Shown here piece after piece: positions 9,301-17,154 of a DNA stretch of 64,000 bases. The notes beneath the pieces were generated by a model. It saw only the letters and a program-made list of their open reading frames with translations, did no database searches and was not told where the DNA came from. The translations under genes and the position numbers were made by a program. How positions within the stretch are numbered: position 1 is the first letter of the stretch; every line of letters begins with the position of its first letter. The DNA comes from an uncultured Lachnospiraceae bacterium (GTDB lineage: Bacteria; Bacillota; Clostridia; Lachnospirales; Lachnospiraceae), in assembly GCA_910578555.1 (NCBI GenBank), contig CAJTPS010000010.1, positions 78,302-142,301 of the forward strand, read 5' to 3'.

Positions 9301-10188
9301 ATCCTGCACCAGATCTTTGGAAGCAAAGTCATACAACTGCCCGTCACCTTCCGTCCAGGTCCAGTCATCGCCCACCTTAAGTATCGCCTTCGCCTTCATG
9401 GTTCCGATATCGCTTACCCCGCCGTCGCCTGTGGTATGCGGGAAATACACGTCATAGCTCAGTGTCATCTTCTCCGTAATTTCCGCCGTATACGCGGGAG
9501 ATACCGTAATCTGCGCCTGGAAAATATCTGTCCAGGCATCAGCCCCTGACAAGTCCACATCATATTCAACTGCCATATTGCCATCAGCTAACTGCGCTAT
9601 GGTGCCTGTTCCTGCATCGCCGGAGATCTCGGTTCCCAACGTCTGAGAATCAAAATTTTCCTCGAAGATCGTCTTACCCTCTATCGTCTCATCTTCACTC
9701 TGCACGGATGCATAATAAACCTTCCTCTCCACCTCTACGGGCTTCTCCTCGGGTTCTTCAGACTCCTCATCTTCTTCATCTTTCTTGTCGTCTGTTTTTA
9801 CATCGGACTCTTCCTGATCATCTGTGCCATCCGCATCATCCTTTGCTTCCGGATCTTCCTCCTGATCAGGATTCTCCATATCGTCTTTCGTCATGTCGGG
9901 ATCTTCTTTATCTTCTCCCGCCTCACTTTCCCCCTCCTGATCCGTCTGGCTCTCATCCGCCGGTTTATCCTGCGCGGAATCCTCACCCGGAGAATCTTCA
10001 CCTTCTGTATCTGTCGGTTCTGTCACTACTTCGGAACTCTGATCGGTTATTTCTTCCTGAACAGTCATTCCCTCTTCCTGTGCCATAGCCGTAACAGAAA
10101 GTTGAGGAGCCGAGGCTGCCATAACCGCCGCTGCAAGCGCGATGGACAGACCACGTTTACATGCTCTTCTCATTTTTCCTATTACCAT
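3367..10188 (-). CDS. Giant secreted GH26 beta-mannanase with carbohydrate-binding and Ig-like modules
   Basis: The 2273-residue protein starts with a signal peptide (basic MRRACKR, hydrophobic core, AMAQ cleavage near 37). Residues 40-150 are a highly acidic Asp/Glu/Ser spacer. Three related modules follow (about 174-350, 366-537, 554-738), sharing SYDVYFP, GYxKxHV and GDVSxYxGxxYLDN; they resemble CBM27-type mannan-binding domains. A fourth, divergent module covers 753-915. The GH26 catalytic domain is about 945-1360, with the acid/base Glu1160 in RPFHENTGSWFWWG and the nucleophile Glu1270 in ITETGVAD. Residues about 1480-1658 resemble CBM23. Seven Ig-like repeats with the pattern DYxxxYxNNxxxGxAxVxIxGxGxYxG fill 1670-2245. 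It should cut beta-mannan outside the cell. I see no LPXTG, SLH or choline-binding anchor. No sugar transporter is next to it. Confidence 0.9.
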   Translation of the reverse strand: MVIGKMRRACKRGLSIALAAAVMAASAPQLSVTAMAQEEGMTVQEEITDQSSEVVTEPTDTEGEDSPGEDSAQDKPADESQTDQEGESEAGEDKEDPDMTKDDMENPDQEEDPEAKDDADGTDDQEESDVKTDDKKDEEDEESEEPEEKPVEVERKVYYASVQSEDETIEGKTIFEENFDSQTLGTEISGDAGTGTIAQLADGNMAVEYDVDLSGADAWTDIFQAQITVSPAYTAEITEKMTLSYDVYFPHTTGDGGVSDIGTMKAKAILKVGDDWTWTEGDGQLYDFASKDLVQDEVSGYSKLHIVMDLSEETGWNAGEITSIPAIILCLAGDVSTYKGKLYLDNVVLKDTSAPSGEEKPGDEDVVLYQSNFDDQAADTELAKGTVKQLADGNMAIEYSADLSASTAWTNMFQADSLSLDTPYDASKAGKMNMSYDVYFPDDADAANTLDTVKGQAVLRNGGEWDWMEASELPAYTKADLVPGDVTGYQKLHVSIDIQEGSDWTLADLTDLRAFTPCLAGDVSHYNGKMYLDNVVLTATPASSEEENPGNTEDMIYENNFDTETDASFVKAESGEAEPALAELATGNKAIKYTVDLTGTTSWATIFKAQINLPQAYTKPVSDKVVMSYDVYFPETSVTENFKTIKAQAALKVGADWTWVDQKSWPAITAEKLTDSGIEGYKKFHVEIDMNDFQTWDGSGNVDYPFKDITPIQTVIPCLGGDVSGYVGDVYLDNLIVKAVSESGGDLPDVEGDLVLELDASAWEVAAEPYQYAGTSTVRNETIGGKKYLVAAMDYSANKATGWSEAKFDYTHPESVGTLKGYNAFKADVYYKTTSKTQGSLAMKIFSNSPSINKDTDVPEGEPVTIEGLEGYYKAEYVLGLKITDGAFTGLTLGMVGKNTDYVGDIYFDNMRFTQVREDDIYVDSTLLPKKGPGIKVTDEGRKIETASGQKVDITKEAALVDGNATEATKNLYAYLKAVGESDSVIFGHQNDTHHKAGTAGDGFSTSDTEDVTGSIAGVVGIDTLSLTGNEASDWNTPEAERIANVADITRKAAADGALITLSAHMPNFDVIDQRVKAYEASGGTLTGSDGVGYWTAADGSRQYNFSGYTPGTLTGNVVTRIMPGQDLNYLYTDYLDLVADYANAVEEDGITILFRPFHENTGSWFWWGAALCDEQAYINLYRYTVDYLKETKGVHNILYVYGPGSEAANVAEYGARYPGDAYVDMIGYDMYHSNPSQENEAAFLNNVKSQNAILREFATAHDKLYAITETGVADGDIALKRTGNDVKDWYMQLLDNLDGEGVSYFLVWANFSENGSFYLPYVVEKKADGILHGHEMLDEFIEFYNDPRSVFATDMSNEFKSITGVTNTTAGKEVVSGYIISPQSGDRILPKPDGQGTRITARISGIEATADVRYVITTDYDLEVLTASYNEQEGVWEAVLEDSSLMSLGTGIGTIALMAGDKEVSLIKAKFNMEEVEQDDMVPEDFEGYSGDDQQLGLVWATNKDTGSEITLSLTDDKEKVFGGDYGLQMDVTLLNGNAWAGATKSFAADWSEGNALELYTIPERNGQKVVVQVTSGGVVWEVYLQEFEAYTANAASGIPVKVTIPFSAFVDRDGKGAAFDPTAIESIGLWCNAIAKEGVDFPLRTTLYYDEIRVVQTAQTGVSVEGTAKEGIWFKAIPDQTYTGAAIKPDVEVYDGARLLTKNKDYTLTYRNNVKVGSEAKVIIHGKGNYKQKLEGYFAIEPKALSAQMAQAPEYMICDGTEQNIKVVVKDGKRTLSSRSDYTQEITYKGQTVTKAKETGIYNIKITGRNNYKGEISLSCELVEDKILLSDAVIQLKPAALNYNNGEPVTYKDSQIVVKLNKKPVLQKEGDVVNYTVSYENNTEPGTATVVIRAGADSKYIGSCRKDFTVKGITFSAKTITMSGFVNKVNYTGKPVFQNVVLKEKTSNETLKKNVHYSISYENHVSAGKATMIITGLGKYSGTIKKTYTISKVKLTADMIGSKTIEVKQNRAGATPDVTIIYQGSRLTKDRDYKLTYTNNKNITTDTKKAYISINGIGNFTGKLNKAVELKISPKSWLSSDITVEVPDAKYYSFKSKYMPAPVVRDNGKTLVKGQDYTVTYEANTKAEIGDITQKLDGHTAKAIITVKGPDYVAEADGADNRVVEFRIAGRMIKDAKVTVKNPQYFSQSGTWPKEEDLEVRYKGELVNPSAYEIISRDTVTDRGRRTLVIQGKGQYAGTKKVTYLVEAKGIYDNWTQEAVRMLSNVVEIFQ

Positions 10189-10646
10189 CTCTTACCTTCT
10201 CCCTTCTATATTGGCATCTACGAGTGCAAATAATAATATAAGTTTAAAGTAGCATATAATTTACCTAATACATATTGATTTTTTAGCTTAATTTTAAGAT
10301 TGCTTTTTGTTTATATCTCACAAATACCCCTTATTATCTAACATTTTAATATATGATTTTTGCCAAACATATCTGTATATTGACTTTCATTTGTGGATTT
10401 TTCGTATTTTTTTGATTTTTGTATGTTTGTCCTTTTTATAAATTTTCTTACAATTTAAATTAGCTTATTTTAGCTTATCAATTTTTTATTTTGCTTAATA
10501 TTTAGCTTGATATATTTTTTCAAAATATTGGTCAGACAGTACTTCATTTATCCGGACAAAAAAAGAACGACCGCCATGACTGCCCAGATATTTGCTTCCT
10601 TTCTGCACGCTTTCCAAAAATTCATCCACAGACCTCTGGGCAAAGC
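10189..10646. other. AT-rich upstream region of the GH26 gene
   Basis: About 460 bases without a gene, very rich in A and T, lie upstream of the mannanase. I found no convincing -35/-10 pair. The motif TAGCTTA recurs at 10284, 10461 and 10471, with TTGCTTA at 10491 and TAGCTTG at 10503, which may be regulator-binding repeats. The GH26 ribosome-binding site (AGAAGGGAGAAGG) is at the left end. Confidence 0.4.
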
Positions 10647-10682
10647 AAAAAAGACCCGAACCACAAGGTTTAAGTCTTTTTT
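10647..10682 (-). terminator. Intrinsic terminator of the amylase gene
   Basis: AAAAAAGAC pairs with GTCTTTTTT, and an inner AACC/GGTT pair closes a small loop. Read on the minus strand, a U-rich tract ends the stem. It follows the amylase stop codon by 40 bases. Confidence 0.75.
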
Positions 10683-10722
10683 GTCATACTGCCGTTATTT
10701 TTTCTAATCCTGTTTCTTCAGT

Positions 10723-12852
10723 CTATTCAAACTGCAGGAAACTCTTAAGCGTCGGGTCCTCATACCGCAGGATAATCGCCGATGTGGCCGGCAGCGTAAT
10801 GGAAACCTTGCCGGATATGACCGGATACTCTTTCTCCTCTGTCGAATACCCGTCCGCGGTAGTCAGCATAAGCTGTTTCATCATACATTCTTTCGGAACG
10901 CCCAGATACCACACACCCATTTCTTTGGTGATCTCATGATCATTGTTATTGACCAGAATCACGGACTGTCCCTGTCTCGTAAACCTGCCGTACCCGATGA
11001 CGTTATAATCCGCCTCCATATATTTCAACGAGCCTGTCAGAAATTCCTTATGCTCTTTGTGGATCCTGATGATCTCCCTGTGAAACTCTATCAATTCATG
11101 ATCTTCATGTCCCCACGGATAGGTACGTCTGTTATCCGGGTCGGTAAACCCGCATACACCTGCTTCATCCCCGTAATAAATCGTCGGTGCGCCGGGCCAC
11201 GTCATCTGGATCACTACTGCCTCCCGCATGACGGCTTTATTCACTCCTGCGTTTGCCGCCTCGGGTCCCAGTGTATTCGTTCTGCCGACTCGCCTGTTTG
11301 TTCTGGTCAGGAACCGTGAATGATCATGATTAGACAGCTCATTCATGGCTACCTGCAGAGACGGGGTTGTAAAGCTCGCGCTGTGATGCTGCATCGCCCC
11401 CCAGAAGCTGTCGGCATTGCCTCTTAAGTCTTCCCGGTAGTCGTCACTGTGCTTCTGCATACCCGTCAGGAACCAGGTCACCGGCTCCATAAAGGCATCA
11501 TAGTTCATGACCGTATCCCACTCATCACCCTGCAGCCAGTCCACCGGACTGCCGTAATGCTCCGCCAGTATGATAGCTTCGGGATTTACCATCTTCACGG
11601 TCTTGCGGAACTCCTTCCAGAAATAGTGATTAAATTCGGGGGAATGCCCCAGATCCGCCGCCACATCAAGTCTCCAGCCATCCACGTTATACGGCGGTGA
11701 TACCCATTTTCTCGCAATATATAATACATAGTCCACCAGATGTCTGGAGTTTTCATAATTAAGCTTCGGAAGCGTATCATGTCCCCACCACCCGTCATAA
11801 GATCCGTTATATGGCCATCTGTGGCTGTCATGAAACTGAAAATACTCATGGTATGCGCTGTCCTGTGTAATATAAGCGCCCTTCTCATACCCCTCCGCGT
11901 GTTCATAGATCCTCTCTCTGTCCATCCATTTGTTAAAAGACCCGCAGTGATTGAACACGCCGTCCAGAATGACCTTCATACCCCTTCTGTGCGCTTCCTT
12001 CACCACTTCCGCAAACAGTGCGTTACTCGCCTCTAAATTATCCTTATTAGATACCCGGTCTATATATCGTGTTGCAAAGCGGTTTTCATGCTGATCGTGC
12101 GCGAGCAGTTCTCCTTCATCATGGACAATCTTTCCAAAATGAGGATCTATATAGTCATAATCCTGAATATCATATTTGTGGTTGGAAGGAGATACAAACA
12201 ACGGATTAAAATAAATCACATCCACACCGAGATCCTGCAGATAATCCATCTTATCCAGCACCCCCTGCAGATCGCCGCCGTAGAACTCCCTGACACCCAT
12301 TGTTGCGGGATACTTATCCCAGTTCTCCACCTTGACCGTCTTATCCCCGATGTACTGATACTCATTCGTCAGCACGTCGTTTGCGGGATCGCCGTTATAG
12401 AAGCGGTCCACGTAAATTTGATAAAATACCGCACCCTTGGCCCACTCCGGTGTCTTAAAGCCCGGAATCAGCCGGAAATGATAGTACACATTGATGTCCT
12501 TGCAGACGCCTCGCGTGTCATAATAACAGACGATCTTCCCCGCCTGCACTTCAAAATAATAAACCAGCTTCTCATTCTCCAACTGGATCGAATAAGAATA
12601 GTAATCAAAGTAATCATCCGTTTCCGTTTTAAGCATAAGGTGTTTCTCACCCTTACTCACGATAAACACCCGGTCAATATTATTTCTCGCAGACCGGAAA
12701 TGTATGTTGACCTCTCCGTATGCACTCGGTTCGGGCGGGCATACATAATCCTCCGTCATATCTGAAAAAAGAGCCTTTCTGTTAAAGACCGGTCGCATGG
12801 AGGACATATACTGCTGATTCTTCTCTGCTTTTTGAAATTGGCTGATATCCAT
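10723..12852 (-). CDS. Alpha-amylase family glycosidase (GH13, neopullulanase/cyclomaltodextrinase-like)
   Basis: The 709-residue enzyme has no signal peptide and should act inside the cell on maltodextrins. Residues about 1-130 look like the N-terminal CBM34-type domain of neopullulanase-like enzymes. The catalytic barrel begins at about WAKGAVFYQIYVDRFYNGD. Conserved GH13 regions are visible: DVIYFNPLF, DGVFNHCG, DGWRLDVA with nucleophile Asp396, ILAEHYG with acid/base Glu431, and LSNHDHSRF with stabilising Asp510. The C-terminal 90 residues form the usual beta domain. The start is supported by GAGGAAGG. It has its own promoter (12911-12939) and terminator. Whether the main substrate is cyclodextrin, pullulan or linear maltodextrin cannot be told. 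Confidence 0.9.
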   Translation of the reverse strand: MDISQFQKAEKNQQYMSSMRPVFNRKALFSDMTEDYVCPPEPSAYGEVNIHFRSARNNIDRVFIVSKGEKHLMLKTETDDYFDYYSYSIQLENEKLVYYFEVQAGKIVCYYDTRGVCKDINVYYHFRLIPGFKTPEWAKGAVFYQIYVDRFYNGDPANDVLTNEYQYIGDKTVKVENWDKYPATMGVREFYGGDLQGVLDKMDYLQDLGVDVIYFNPLFVSPSNHKYDIQDYDYIDPHFGKIVHDEGELLAHDQHENRFATRYIDRVSNKDNLEASNALFAEVVKEAHRRGMKVILDGVFNHCGSFNKWMDRERIYEHAEGYEKGAYITQDSAYHEYFQFHDSHRWPYNGSYDGWWGHDTLPKLNYENSRHLVDYVLYIARKWVSPPYNVDGWRLDVAADLGHSPEFNHYFWKEFRKTVKMVNPEAIILAEHYGSPVDWLQGDEWDTVMNYDAFMEPVTWFLTGMQKHSDDYREDLRGNADSFWGAMQHHSASFTTPSLQVAMNELSNHDHSRFLTRTNRRVGRTNTLGPEAANAGVNKAVMREAVVIQMTWPGAPTIYYGDEAGVCGFTDPDNRRTYPWGHEDHELIEFHREIIRIHKEHKEFLTGSLKYMEADYNVIGYGRFTRQGQSVILVNNNDHEITKEMGVWYLGVPKECMMKQLMLTTADGYSTEEKEYPVISGKVSITLPATSAIILRYEDPTLKSFLQFE

Positions 12853-12910
12853 AATCGCGGCACCTTCCTCAACTCGAAAAATATCTTATATATATTACTG
12901 CGCACATTTT

Positions 12911-12939
12911 ATTTTATACTATATATTGTGGATATTCAA
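12911..12939 (-). promoter_or_regulatory. Sigma-A promoter of the amylase gene
   Basis: On the minus strand TTGAAT (12934-12939) and TAAAAT (12911-12916) are separated by exactly 17 bases. The start of transcription would lie about 50 bases upstream of the amylase start codon. Confidence 0.6.
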
Positions 12940-12965
12940 GAATTTTAGACCATTTCACACAAAGT

Positions 12966-12997
12966 AAAAAAGACAGCTTCGTAAAACTGTCTTTTTT
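12966..12997 (-). terminator. Strong intrinsic terminator
   Basis: AAAAAAGACAG pairs perfectly with CTGTCTTTTTT over a 10-base loop. It can work on both strands; on the minus strand it ends transcripts coming from ftsH or from the small promoter at 13066-13094, before the amylase promoter. Confidence 0.85.
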
Positions 12998-13059
12998 AGA
13001 GAAGGTATTTCTTTCTTATGGGGTATAGCAAAAAACTATATAATGTATTGGGGGTTACA
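12966..13059 (-). ncRNA. Candidate small RNA of about 94 nt
   Basis: A promoter-like pair sits just upstream (13066-13094) and a perfect terminator closes the unit at 12966. The amylase gene has a separate promoter downstream. The transcript would contain an internal hairpin (ATATAG/CTATAC around a U-rich loop) and no ATG reading frame. This is inferred from signals only; it could instead be the 3' untranslated region of ftsH. Confidence 0.35.
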
Positions 13060-13065
13060 AGTAGT

Positions 13066-13094
13066 ATAATAGCATAGCACCTGTCAGCCCACAA
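13066..13094 (-). promoter_or_regulatory. Promoter-like sequence upstream of the candidate small RNA
   Basis: TTGTGG (13089-13094) and TATTAT (13066-13071) on the minus strand are 17 bases apart, the optimal sigma-A spacing. It lies downstream of the ftsH stop codon. Confidence 0.4.
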
Positions 13095-13146
13095 TACTAA
13101 GGATTCACAAATATTACAATTTTTAATGTTGGTTTTTGTGCAATAC

Positions 13147-15009
13147 TTACAATTCTTTTTCTACTTCTCCTTCGGAAACATTCGCCTGCTCTTCTTTTAC
13201 ATCAAAAAGCGCCTCGAACTCGGCACGATTAATCTTCTCTTTTTCCAGAAGAAGCTGTGCACAGCGATGCAGCACATCCGTGTGCTCTAAGATAATCTCC
13301 TTCGCCTTGCGGTAACAGTCATCTATAATCGCTTTTACTTCCTTATCGATCTCTCCGGAAACAGCCTCGCTATGGCTCTTCGCGTGTGCCAGATCTTTAC
13401 CGATAAATACGGCATCGTCATCGTCGTCATAATTGATCACACCGATATTTTCCGACATACCGTAATACGTTACCATTCTGCGGGCAACTTTGGTCGCATG
13501 TTTAATATCGCTCGACGCGCCGCCTGTAATATCGTCAAATATGATTTCTTCCGCAATTCGCCCTCCGAGCGATACCATGATATCCTCTAACAGTTTCCCT
13601 TTCGTCTGGAACATATCATCCTTCTCGGGAAGCGGCATCGTATAGCCTGCTGCCCCCGCGCCGGTCGGAATAATCGACACCATATAAACCGGCTCCATCT
13701 GCGGAAGAACATGGAACAGAATCGCATGACCCGCCTCGTGATACGCTGTGATTCTCTTTTCCTTATCGGAAATAATACGGCTCTTCTTCTCCGTACCGAT
13801 CCCTACCTTGACAAAAGCTTTCTTGATATCTCCCTGCTTCACAAATGCCCGTTTATCCATGGCGGCATTGATGGCCGCTTCATTCAGAAGATTCTCCAGA
13901 TCTGCCCCCGTAAATCCGGCGGTCGTCTGCGCGATCTGCTGCAGATCCACATCTTCTCCCAGCGGTTTATTCTTGGAATGCACCTTCAGGATATCCTCCC
14001 TGCCCTTCACATCCGGCCGCGATACCGCAATCTTCCGGTCGAATCTACCCGGTCTCAAGATCGCAGGGTCCAGAATATCTACCCGGTTGGTCGCCGCCAT
14101 CACGATAATGCCCTCATTGACACCGAACCCGTCCATCTCTACAAGCAGCTGATTAAGCGTCTGCTCACGCTCATCGTGACCGCCGCCCATGCCCGTGCCA
14201 CGTCGTCTCGCCACCGCATCAATCTCGTCTATAAAAATAATACAGGGTGCATGTCTCTTTGCTTCCGCAAACATATCCCGTACACGGGATGCACCGACGC
14301 CGACGAACATCTCCACAAAATCCGATCCCGATATGCTGAAGAACGGCACATTCGCCTCTCCCGCAACCGCCTTCGCAAGCAGCGTCTTACCGGTACCGGG
14401 CGCGCCCTCCAGAAGTATGCCCTTGGGAATCCTCGCCCCGACTTTCGTGAATTTCCCCGGCTCTTTTAAGAATTCCACAATCTCCTGCAGTTCTTCTTTT
14501 TCTTCCTGAAGTCCGGCCACGCCGTTGAGCTTGATCGTATTCTCTCCGCCCAGTGTCAGTTTGGCACGGCTTCTGCCGAAATTCATCATCTTGCCGTTGC
14601 TGCCGCCCCCGCTGTTTTGCGCGTTCATCATTACAAAGAAGAAGGCACATACAATTACCACAAGCAGAATCGGAAATACGCTGTTCAAGAACCAGTTTTC
14701 CTCAGGAACCCCCTGCACTCTGGGGTCGAGTCCGTAACTTCTGATCAGCTGCTCCGCCTCCGTCACATCCGTGACATTTAAGACAGCCTCCTGCCCGTTC
14801 TTAAACGTAATCTCCAATGATCCCGTCGGCGTATCTTTATTCGGGCAGATATCGACAACCGCAACCTGATTGTTCTCTATCTGCTTTATCAGTTCGCCCA
14901 TTGTATAGCTGCTGCTTGATACTCTCGCCGTACCGAGCCAGACAGTAAATACCAGCAGACCAAGGATAATTGCAAAATATACATAAAAACTTCTGTTATT
15001 CCTGTTCAA
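13147..15009 (-). CDS. ftsH: ATP-dependent zinc metalloprotease FtsH
   Basis: The 620-residue protein has the standard FtsH order: membrane helix at about 8-27, an extracytoplasmic domain, a second helix at about 108-129, then an AAA+ domain with Walker A GAPGTGKT (202-209), Walker B CIIFIDEID, the second region of homology ATNRVDILDPAILRPGRFDR, and a protease domain with HEAGH (424-428). It degrades membrane and short-lived cytosolic proteins. The start codon is TTG, placed 7 bases after AGAGG, which is unusual but well supported. It follows hpt, the same order as in Bacillus subtilis. Confidence 0.97.
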   Translation of the reverse strand: MNRNNRSFYVYFAIILGLLVFTVWLGTARVSSSSYTMGELIKQIENNQVAVVDICPNKDTPTGSLEITFKNGQEAVLNVTDVTEAEQLIRSYGLDPRVQGVPEENWFLNSVFPILLVVIVCAFFFVMMNAQNSGGGSNGKMMNFGRSRAKLTLGGENTIKLNGVAGLQEEKEELQEIVEFLKEPGKFTKVGARIPKGILLEGAPGTGKTLLAKAVAGEANVPFFSISGSDFVEMFVGVGASRVRDMFAEAKRHAPCIIFIDEIDAVARRRGTGMGGGHDEREQTLNQLLVEMDGFGVNEGIIVMAATNRVDILDPAILRPGRFDRKIAVSRPDVKGREDILKVHSKNKPLGEDVDLQQIAQTTAGFTGADLENLLNEAAINAAMDKRAFVKQGDIKKAFVKVGIGTEKKSRIISDKEKRITAYHEAGHAILFHVLPQMEPVYMVSIIPTGAGAAGYTMPLPEKDDMFQTKGKLLEDIMVSLGGRIAEEIIFDDITGGASSDIKHATKVARRMVTYYGMSENIGVINYDDDDDAVFIGKDLAHAKSHSEAVSGEIDKEVKAIIDDCYRKAKEIILEHTDVLHRCAQLLLEKEKINRAEFEALFDVKEEQANVSEGEVEKEL

Positions 15010-15033
15010 AGTAAAACCTCTCTCATTATCGTA

Positions 15034-15558
15034 TTAATCAAATTTTACAATACCGACGTAGGGCAGATTACGATATTTCTGGTCGTAATCCAGACCGTAG
15101 CCCACCACAAATTCATCAGGGATCTCGAATCCGGTATAATCCACCTTAACGTCTACCACTCTTCGGGACGGCTTGTCAAGCAATGTACACAACCGCACAT
15201 CCTCAGGTCCCCTGTCCTTCAGCATCTCCAGCAGATAACTCAGTGTTCTGCCGGAATCCACAATATCCTCCACTACCAATACATGTCTGTCTGTAAGCGA
15301 TTCATCCAGATCCTTAACGATTCTGACCACGCCGCTGGACTTCGTGTCTTTACCATAGCTGGACACAGACATAAAATCAATCGATACCGGTACGGTGATC
15401 CGCTTGGCAAGCTCGCACATAAAGAAACTGCCGCCCTTGAGTACACAAACCAAATGCACCTGTCTGCCTGCATAATCTCTGGAAATCTGGTCTCCGATCT
15501 CCTGAATACGTCTGTCCACCTCTTCCTCACTCAACAGTACTTCGATTCGTTCCGCCAT
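15034..15558 (-). CDS. hpt: Hypoxanthine phosphoribosyltransferase
   Basis: The 174-residue enzyme converts hypoxanthine or guanine and PRPP to IMP or GMP in purine salvage. The PRPP-binding loop VLVVEDIVDSGRTL is clear near residue 93, and the length is typical. A strong ribosome-binding site (AGGAGG) inside the end of tilS precedes the ATG, and the two genes overlap by 32 bases. It sits between tilS and ftsH, the conserved Firmicutes order, so the three are probably translated from one message. Confidence 0.96.
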   Translation of the reverse strand: MAERIEVLLSEEEVDRRIQEIGDQISRDYAGRQVHLVCVLKGGSFFMCELAKRITVPVSIDFMSVSSYGKDTKSSGVVRIVKDLDESLTDRHVLVVEDIVDSGRTLSYLLEMLKDRGPEDVRLCTLLDKPSRRVVDVKVDYTGFEIPDEFVVGYGLDYDQKYRNLPYVGIVKFD

Positions 15559-17065
15559 GAAATCCTCCTCTTAGCTGTACCTGCAAGATACGCCTTGTAT
15601 TCTCATCAACTTTATAATTCTGGCTGATCCGATACCCGGGCACCCACATAATATGCGGCCCGTCAGCCAGTATATACATACTGTCGCGCCGGCTCTTCGG
15701 GATTTTTTCATTGATCATATACTCTTTAACCGATTTCTTATGAAGCGCGGTATCAATGGTAAGATAATCTCCCTGCCGTCTTGTGCGCAACAGCACAGAC
15801 GTAGTTATTTTATCATAATCAAACCATTTCGTATATCTGTTTTCAGGAATATTTTGTTGTTTTTTGCAAAATGCGGCATTACCATCCAGTAACGTAAACG
15901 TATAAGTGCCTTCTTCCGGTACCAAAACATCCATCGGCGGCTCGACCACATACTCCTTTAGCGCTGCCCCATAGTCCATATCCTCCGCTGCCTGCACTGC
16001 GTCTTCTTCCGGTTCTCTGTATAAAAATAACCGGTCATACTCCTTCCGCGCCCTGATTCCGTAGGGAAGCGATAACTGCCTGCTGCCGTCCCGTCCGATC
16101 AGGCGCACGAGGTCCGTAATATGCTGCCCGGTTATGTCTTTTCTGTATGGGACAAGCCGTTCCATACAGATGAGGAGCACTCTCTTATACATGACGGGCT
16201 CTTCCGATAAAAGTTCTCTGCCCCGCACGACAAGTCTCTCCGGCACTGCGGTCTGTTCCGCATCCGCAGCCTGTCTCTTATCCGGTGCAGCACGCTGCGG
16301 CGCAATTTCCTCCACATAGATCCCGTATAGTTTCTCCGCCTGTTTCCCCAGATAACTTTCTGTCTCCGACAGAATATCCGCCAGTTCACCCATATGGGCC
16401 ACCGCACCGACGCAGATTTCCTGCTCCGCATAGGTCAGAATATGATGCCGTATCCTGTTACGGGTATACCCGTCCTCCTCATTGGTGCTGTCCAGGCAAT
16501 AATCAAGCCCCTGCATCGCAAGATACTGCTCGATCTGCACCCGCTCCAGACACAGGAGCGGCCGAATCACCGAACCCCTGACCGGCTGAATCGAGCCAAG
16601 CCCCTTGATCCCGCTTCCCCTGAAAAGATGAAACAACATAGTCTCCGCCCTGTCGTTGGCATTATGTGCGACGGCAGTCAGACAGCGCTGCGATCCCTGA
16701 CGCTTTTCGGCAAGCACCTGGTCAAATGCATGATACCGTATCTGTCTGCCTGCTTCCTCCGCCGATATTCCATGCACCGCCGCGTATCCGTTCATGTCCG
16801 CATTATGCAGATAAAAGGGAATCTCCATAGTCTTACACAGCTGCTGCACATATGCCGCATCCCGCGAAGATTCCGCCCGGACGCCGTGGTCTACATGCAC
16901 AGCAAGAAGCCGGTAGGGCATCTGCTTCGACAGTCTCCACAGGATATGCAGCAGACAGACGGAATCCGCGCCGCCTGACACACCGGCAGCTACCAGATCA
17001 CCGGCTCTGATCATCTGATATCTGTCTATGAAACTAACCACCTTATTGTATGTAGTATCCGCCAT
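15527..17065 (-). CDS. tilS: tRNA(Ile)-lysidine synthetase
   Basis: TilS attaches lysine to C34 of tRNA-Ile(CAU) so that AUA is read as isoleucine. The PP-loop SGGADSVCLLH is about 30 residues from the chosen start, and AVHVDHGVR and the C-terminal substrate-binding domains follow. The open frame reaches further upstream (ATG also at 17149 and 17140), but those starts give an atypically long N-terminus and no well-placed ribosome-binding site; ATG 17065 fits the family best although its own Shine-Dalgarno is weak. At 512 residues it is longer than many Firmicutes homologues because of an Arg/Ala-rich insert near the middle. It overlaps hpt. Confidence 0.93.
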   Translation of the reverse strand: MADTTYNKVVSFIDRYQMIRAGDLVAAGVSGGADSVCLLHILWRLSKQMPYRLLAVHVDHGVRAESSRDAAYVQQLCKTMEIPFYLHNADMNGYAAVHGISAEEAGRQIRYHAFDQVLAEKRQGSQRCLTAVAHNANDRAETMLFHLFRGSGIKGLGSIQPVRGSVIRPLLCLERVQIEQYLAMQGLDYCLDSTNEEDGYTRNRIRHHILTYAEQEICVGAVAHMGELADILSETESYLGKQAEKLYGIYVEEIAPQRAAPDKRQAADAEQTAVPERLVVRGRELLSEEPVMYKRVLLICMERLVPYRKDITGQHITDLVRLIGRDGSRQLSLPYGIRARKEYDRLFLYREPEEDAVQAAEDMDYGAALKEYVVEPPMDVLVPEEGTYTFTLLDGNAAFCKKQQNIPENRYTKWFDYDKITTSVLLRTRRQGDYLTIDTALHKKSVKEYMINEKIPKSRRDSMYILADGPHIMWVPGYRISQNYKVDENTRRILQVQLRGGFHGGTNRSTVE

Positions 17066-17154
17066 TGTAATTCCATGCTCATCAGACCTGTATCGGGCCG
17101 TGATGATTTCCTTATCCTGAATGTTAGAATATAGTTCCATCATATTCATTTCTG

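Noticed and set aside
9708..10088. Pro/His/Leu-rich frame opposite the mannanase N-terminus
   Set aside because: Its low complexity is the mirror of the acidic Asp/Glu/Ser spacer on the other strand.
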